DNA of 10,124 nt from UBA5177 sp002413265. GTDB lineage: Bacteria > Chloroflexota > UBA5177. The position numbers and the translations under genes are program-made. A model generated the notes under the pieces. That model was not told the origin of the DNA, searched no databases, and saw only the letters and a list, made by a program, of their open reading frames with translations. The stretch covers positions 1 through 10,124 of the forward strand of contig DAIORV010000081.1 in the NCBI GenBank assembly GCA_036752825.1, given 5' to 3'. Shown in pieces: positions 7,204 to 10,124 of this stretch; position 1 is the stretch's first letter; every line of letters starts with the position of its first letter.

Positions 7204-7568
7204 AGCGAGACCTCGGACAGAGATTCCAGCTGAGCCGCGCGATCCCCGTGGCCCAGATGAGTCAGGCCGACGCGGAGCAGGAGGGAGACGTGTTCGTCGT
7301 CAAGCGAGTGGTTGATAAACTTCCCGGCCCGCGTGGACCTAACCAGGCGAAGTGAGCGAAGTACGGCGAGATGTTGAGAAACAGCAGAGTCGGTGACACC
7401 CAATTGAGTGGCAATGTCCCGCGTGCACAAGTCGTGCTGTAGCAGCAGATGGACGATGTGCGCGCGGGTCGGATCTGCGAGAGCACCGAAGAGCGCCGCC
7501 AGCTCCCCGTAGATCGGATCTGCCGACGTCTGGGCGGTCGTTGTACTAGGCATCGGGGCGGGCGCCAA
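7200..7568 (-). CDS. ArsR/SmtB-family metal-sensing repressor, CzrA-like zinc site
   Basis: A winged-helix repressor of 122 residues. The TTG start at 7566-7568 is preferred over ATG 7551-7553 because AAGGTG (complement of 7574-7579) lies 5 nt before the TTG, while it would be about 20 nt from the ATG. The recognition helix region is LGVTDSAVSQHLAVLRSLRLV (56-76), followed by the wing (STRAGKFINHSL). The alpha-5 metal site of SmtB/CzrA is complete: D91-x-H93-x10-H104-x2-H107, identical in spacing to CzrA, which senses Zn(II) and Co(II). The alpha-3 segment reads DLCTRDIA with one Cys (C48) rather than the two of ArsR/CadC, which argues against arsenic or cadmium thiolate sensing. It likely represses itself and the overlapping CDF exporter gene, and lets go of DNA when zinc is high. 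Autoregulation is supported by a palindrome at its promoter. Confidence 0.93.
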   Translation of the reverse strand: MAPAPMPSTTTAQTSADPIYGELAALFGALADPTRAHIVHLLLQHDLCTRDIATQLGVTDSAVSQHLAVLRSLRLVRSTRAGKFINHSLDDEHVSLLLRVGLTHLGHGDRAAQLESLSEVSL

Positions 7569-7586
7569 TCGGTCACCTTCTTATCG

Positions 7587-7604
7587 ATTTAGTGAACACT
7601 ACAT
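7587..7604. promoter_or_regulatory. Probable operator of the ArsR/SmtB-type repressor
   Basis: ATTTAGTGAACACTACAT is an 8-2-8 inverted repeat with a single mismatched pair (core TAGTG-AA-CACTA, 7590-7601, perfect). It lies between the ribosome site and the predicted -10 box of the repressor gene, touching the -10, so a bound dimer would block transcription start. Twelve-two-twelve or similar palindromes around a TGAAC-type core are usual for this family. The half-site TAGTGAAC recurs inverted as GTTCACTA at 7640-7647. Confidence 0.6.
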
Positions 7605-7631
7605 TGTACCAAGTGCCAGCCATTGCGTCAT
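7603..7631 (-). promoter_or_regulatory. Predicted promoter of the arsR-type/CDF operon
   Basis: Reading the complement, ATGACG (7626-7631, 4 of 6 to TTGACA) is followed after 17 bp by TACAAT (7603-7608, 5 of 6 to TATAAT). The start point would fall near 7596, inside the palindrome, about 28 nt before the TTG start of the repressor. Confidence 0.5.
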
Positions 7632-7651
7632 GTGGGCGGGTTCACTATCCT
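7623..7651 (+). promoter_or_regulatory. Predicted promoter of the lipoprotein gene, possibly leaderless
   Basis: TATCCT (7646-7651) fits the TAnnnT -10 pattern, with TTGCGT (7623-7628) 17 bp upstream as a weak -35. Transcription would begin at or next to the ATG at 7659. The -10 overlaps the inverted half-site GTTCACTA (7640-7647). Confidence 0.4.
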
Positions 7652-7658
7652 CTGAGGT

Positions 7659-8564
7659 ATGTGCAACGCGAAAGTTCTTCTCTGTGGTCTGGGAGTCGCC
7701 TTATTCGTGGCCGGCTGCGGCTCCTCGGGATCACCCCCAAATGCGACGCCAACCGTCCCGGCGCAGAAGCAGCCCAGCTATCAGCTCTTGGTGGCGAGTA
7801 GTCAGCTCGCGTTGGGACGGCAGCGCTTCACCTTCGGACTCATGAAGAACAATCATCCGGTGGAGCGCAAGACGGTGACCGCGCGATTCTTCCTGGTGAA
7901 GGGAAAGAGCGCCGTGCTCCAGGACACGCTGCCGGCGTCGTTCAATTTCTTTGCGCAGGGGCTGCCAAATACACCGAAGAACAGTGCGGCGTTCGCCATT
8001 GGTGGGGTGTACGTCTCCTATCCGGTGTTCACGAAGCCCGGCAACTGGGGTGTGGAGGCAGACCTCCAGGAAGGAGGCCGCGTCTTGCCGCTACAGGCAG
8101 CCTTCTCGGTGCAGCCGCGCCTGACCATTCCTGAGGTGGGGCAGCCCGCGCCGCGCACCAACAATCCGACGGTGTCCCAGATGCCCGCCACCAAGCTCGA
8201 CTCCGGACGGCCACCCGACGACATGCACAAGCTCAGCATCGCGGGCGCCATCGCGCAGCACAAGCCACTGGTTGTCCTGTTTGCGACCGCCGCATTTTGC
8301 GAAAGCAGGCTGTGCGGGCCGGAAATTGAGAGCGTTCAGGGCGTCGAAAACAAGTTCAGGGGACGTGTGAACTTCGTTCATATCGAGGTCTACAAAAACG
8401 CGGTGTTCGCGGACGGCTATGCGCCGGCCTTTCTTGCCTGGCATCTGCAAACAGAGCCCTGGGTCTTCGTGGTAAATCGTCGCGGGCTCATTTCTGCCGA
8501 GTTCGAGGGAGCTACTCCCGCCAGCGAGATCGTGCCGGCCATACAGCAAACGCTCAGGGGATAA
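7659..8564 (+). CDS. Lipoprotein with C-terminal thioredoxin-like domain
   Basis: A 301-residue exported lipoprotein. The signal peptide MCNAKVLLCGLGVALFVAGC ends in the lipobox V17-A-G-C20, so C20 should be lipidated and the protein tethered outside the membrane. After a Pro-rich linker, residues about 40-155 form a beta-rich Ig-like domain (ALGRQRFTFGLMKNNHPV, NWGVEADLQEGGRVLPLQAAFSV). Residues about 185-300 form a thioredoxin fold: KPLVVLFATAAFCESRLCGP gives strand, C214-x4-C219 and helix, and TEPWVFVVNRRGLI gives the cis-Pro (P267) and following strand. The CxxC of thioredoxin is here C-x4-C, as in other actinobacterial lipoproteins of this type that I recall, so redox or metal binding is possible. 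A TGA codon in frame at 7653-7655 fixes the start at ATG 7659, although GAGG is only 1 nt away; a leaderless transcript fits better. It shares the regulatory region with the metal sensor. Confidence 0.85.
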   Translation: MCNAKVLLCGLGVALFVAGCGSSGSPPNATPTVPAQKQPSYQLLVASSQLALGRQRFTFGLMKNNHPVERKTVTARFFLVKGKSAVLQDTLPASFNFFAQGLPNTPKNSAAFAIGGVYVSYPVFTKPGNWGVEADLQEGGRVLPLQAAFSVQPRLTIPEVGQPAPRTNNPTVSQMPATKLDSGRPPDDMHKLSIAGAIAQHKPLVVLFATAAFCESRLCGPEIESVQGVENKFRGRVNFVHIEVYKNAVFADGYAPAFLAWHLQTEPWVFVVNRRGLISAEFEGATPASEIVPAIQQTLRG

Positions 8565-8589
8565 GCGTTCAGCCCGCCGCGGCAGACCG

Positions 8590-9279
8590 ATGACCCTCCC
8601 GGCTTTCGATCGATACTTTCGCCGCGGCGACAGCCTACTGGCCGGCGCACTGCGTGTTCTCGAGGCATCGACGTGTGAGAAATACTCGTCATCGTCCACG
8701 AGACGCGCGTTGGATCTCGCGGCAGGTGTGCCGGCTGCACTGTTCGGCCTGCCGGTTGTCTTCGGCATGGCGGTCGCCAACAAAGGCGCGCACCCGCTGC
8801 TGCCCGCGTTCTTCGTTCAAGAGCGAGCGGGCCAGGGTTCTCCGCTCAAGATCGTGAAACTGCGGACGATGCTCCCGCGCGACCCCGACTCATCGGCTCC
8901 TCAGCACGTTCATGAAGTTGACCGAGTGACTCTGTTCGGACGCGTGATGCGTCGATACTACCTGGACGAAGTGCCGCAGCTGCTATTGGTGCTCAACGGC
9001 AAGCTGTCGTTGGTGGGGATTCGCGTTCTGCCGGTCCCGGTGTACGAGCACCTGCGGTCCACCTGGTCGGCGGCCCGATTCGAACGCTGGAGCGGCTGCT
9101 ACGCGACGTCGCGACTCGGCCTTACCGGTCTACATCAGGTTTATCGTCGTAGCGGCAAGGAAGACAGCCAACGTTTTCACCGGGATGTTTTCTATGCCAG
9201 GCGGGCCTCGTTAGGGTTCGACCTTTACCTGTTATGGAAGACGCTGGAGCGGATCATCGATCGTATCTGGGCCGCTTAG
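8590..9279 (+). CDS. Bacterial sugar transferase (undecaprenyl-phosphate glycosyl-1-P transferase type), diverged
   Basis: A 229-residue protein of the Bac_transf family, which moves a sugar-1-phosphate onto undecaprenyl phosphate to start surface polysaccharide synthesis. The family landmarks are recognisable in order: STRRALDLAAGVPAALFGLPVVF (36-58, a basic residue pair then the membrane-embedded helix), FVQERAGQGSPLKIVKLRTML (75-95), GRVMRRYYLDEVPQLLLVLNGKLSLVG (117-143, with the D126-E127 pair), GLTGLHQVYRRS (177-188) and FYARRASLGFDLYLLWKTL (201-219). Several usual residues are changed: the GPRP turn is GIRVLP and the RPGITGLWQV segment is degenerate (SRLGLTGLHQV). It has no visible ribosome site before ATG 8590, but lies 25 nt after the lipoprotein stop, so it is probably cotranscribed and translated by reinitiation. 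No other polysaccharide gene is nearby. Confidence 0.82.
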   Translation: MTLPAFDRYFRRGDSLLAGALRVLEASTCEKYSSSSTRRALDLAAGVPAALFGLPVVFGMAVANKGAHPLLPAFFVQERAGQGSPLKIVKLRTMLPRDPDSSAPQHVHEVDRVTLFGRVMRRYYLDEVPQLLLVLNGKLSLVGIRVLPVPVYEHLRSTWSAARFERWSGCYATSRLGLTGLHQVYRRSGKEDSQRFHRDVFYARRASLGFDLYLLWKTLERIIDRIWAA

Positions 9280-9647
9280 GGGTTGTCGGTGGGGTCACTC
9301 TCTTCGGTTTGAGACGTAGACCGGGTGAGCTGAAGGAGGGCGGTAGTCATACGACTCTGTGCCAACCGGATGATTCCCTGAATCTCTGAAACTTCCACGA
9401 GGGCGGCGCCGGAGGAGACGTGCTCGACGGCGGACAGATCGCGGAAAGCCTTGTTCAACGTTGTGTTGTTGTAGGCCGTGCCGGATTCGCGCAGATACTG
9501 GCGGAGCAATCCTGCAACCAGACCGAGCGCCGTCGCGATATCCACAAGCTGGAGCATCTCGAGGTTCTCCGTCTCCAAACGCTTGCCGAGGCGAAAGCAC
9601 ATTTCCGTGAGCCTCTCCGGGTTCACGCTCTTGCGTTTCCCTTCCAT
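9276..9647 (-). CDS. Small helical hypothetical protein
   Basis: A 123-residue protein that I do not recognise. ATG 9645-9647 is preferred because GAGG (complement of 9654-9657) lies about 6 nt before it; GTG 9651-9653 overlaps that site. The sequence is predicted to be almost entirely helical, with a basic N-terminus (KRKSVNPERL), a hydrophobic helix LQLVDIATALGLVAGLL (about 33-49), a middle segment rich in polar residues, and an acidic, Ser/Thr-rich disordered tail (STSQTEESDPTDNP). The hydrophobic stretch is short and interrupted, so it is more likely a packing helix than a membrane anchor. It is convergent with the sugar transferase, with which it shares 4 bp at the stop codons (TTAG). 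Confidence 0.6.
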   Translation of the reverse strand: MEGKRKSVNPERLTEMCFRLGKRLETENLEMLQLVDIATALGLVAGLLRQYLRESGTAYNNTTLNKAFRDLSAVEHVSSGAALVEVSEIQGIIRLAQSRMTTALLQLTRSTSQTEESDPTDNP

Positions 9648-9801
9648 CCGCACCTCTTTCGCAGAAAATCTTAGCCCATCGGCGTGTGGTCCGGACGAGA
9701 GATGTGATGTCGATTCTAGACAATAAGTGTAACCAGAGTACGTATGGAATTGTGATGGGTCACCAGATCCAGCCCAGAGAGACAGCGGCGAGGAGGTTCG
9801 T

Positions 9802-10113
9802 ATGAAGGTGTTTGCTTTGGCCCTATTAATTGCTGGGGCAGTGACCGTGCAGACGAGTGGACGGGTGTTCGCGGCGCAACCCGGTCAAAGTTGCCAGGAC
9901 GTGATCGCAGCCGGGGGGCAAACGCCTGGCGGTTCAGGAAACGTCTTGCACAGCGGATCGCCGTTCAATCAGGTTACGGGCGGCACTTCCGGTGGCGTCT
10001 ATGCCGGAAACTCACCGCAAACCACGCCCATCTCAAGTGGTGGAACGTATCGTGGTAACGGCAATCCGGTATCGCAGTACGACGTTGCTTGTTTCCAGGT
10101 ATCCAGCCACTAA
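9802..10113 (+). CDS. Small secreted Gly/Ser-rich protein, SQYDVACFQ-type
   Basis: A 103-residue exported protein. AGGAGG (9791-9796) sits 5 nt before ATG 9802, an excellent ribosome site. The signal peptide covers about 1-25 (MKVFALALLIAGAVTVQTSG, cleavage around V-F-A/A-Q). The mature part of about 78 residues is low-complexity Gly, Ser, Thr and Asn with two cysteines, C31 near the start and C97 near the end, which could form a disulfide. The pattern SGSPFN, GGVYAGN..P and SQYDVACFQ matches small secreted proteins I recall from mycobacteria and other actinobacteria, whose function is unknown. Two imperfect internal repeats, GGVYAGNSPQ and GGTYRGNGNP, are visible. The strong ribosome site suggests high expression. 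I see no convincing promoter with both boxes in the 150 bp upstream; TAGACA at 9717-9722 is the best -35 candidate. Confidence 0.8.
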   Translation: MKVFALALLIAGAVTVQTSGRVFAAQPGQSCQDVIAAGGQTPGGSGNVLHSGSPFNQVTGGTSGGVYAGNSPQTTPISSGGTYRGNGNPVSQYDVACFQVSSH

Positions 10114-10124
10114 CGACGCAACGC

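Noticed and set aside
7592..7801. Possible small gene starting GTG 7592 in the divergent promoter region
   Set aside because: It starts inside the predicted operator, has no ribosome site, and runs out of frame through the lipoprotein signal peptide.
8091..8783. Minus-strand open frame of 230 codons
   Set aside because: It is opposite the lipoprotein and sugar transferase genes, both with clear domain motifs, and is a product of high GC content.

Overview
The window is GC-rich, gene-dense chromosomal DNA, most likely from an actinobacterium or a close relative. The signs are a mycothiol-type maleylpyruvate isomerase family protein, frequent TTG starts, one gene that looks leaderless, Sec-secreted and lipid-anchored proteins of types common in actinobacteria, and a small secreted protein ending in the SQYDVACFQ signature that I recall from mycobacteria. 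The lineage is an inference. I see no tRNA, rRNA, CRISPR array, insertion sequence or phage gene.

Layout, left to right. (1) 1-669 (+): the 3' part of a class I SAM-dependent methyltransferase, cut by the window edge. (2) 760-1446 (+): an unrecognised secreted protein with its own promoter (consensus -35) and a strong intrinsic terminator, so a self-contained unit. (3) 1574-2371 (+): a DinB/MDMPI-fold protein with a conserved metal-binding triad. It overlaps tail-to-tail by 11 bp with (4) 2361-4007 (-), a secreted phosphoesterase of the AcpA/phospholipase C superfamily carrying an extra C-terminal beta domain. (5) 4356-5126 (+): a tandem hotdog-fold protein of unknown substrate. (6) 5197-7568 (-): the most coherent block, an ArsR/SmtB metal sensor, a CDF metal exporter coupled to it by a 4-nt stop/start overlap, and an aldo/keto reductase 48 nt downstream. 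(7) 7659-9279 (+): diverging from the sensor, a lipoprotein with a C-terminal thioredoxin fold, then a small bacterial sugar transferase. (8) 9276-9647 (-): a small unrecognised helical protein meeting the sugar transferase tail-to-tail with a 4-bp overlap. (9) 9802-10113 (+): a small secreted Gly/Ser-rich protein.

The strongest biological story is the metal module at 5197-8564. The repressor carries an intact CzrA-type alpha-5 zinc site, D-x-H-x10-H-x2-H. A near-perfect 18-bp palindrome abuts the -10 box of its predicted promoter, and its 8-bp half-site recurs inverted 42 bp away, overlapping the predicted -10 box of the divergent lipoprotein gene. This suggests that one sensor controls both the exporter operon and the thioredoxin-like lipoprotein. 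The remaining genes look like unrelated neighbours. I found no clearly novel defence or mobile system.
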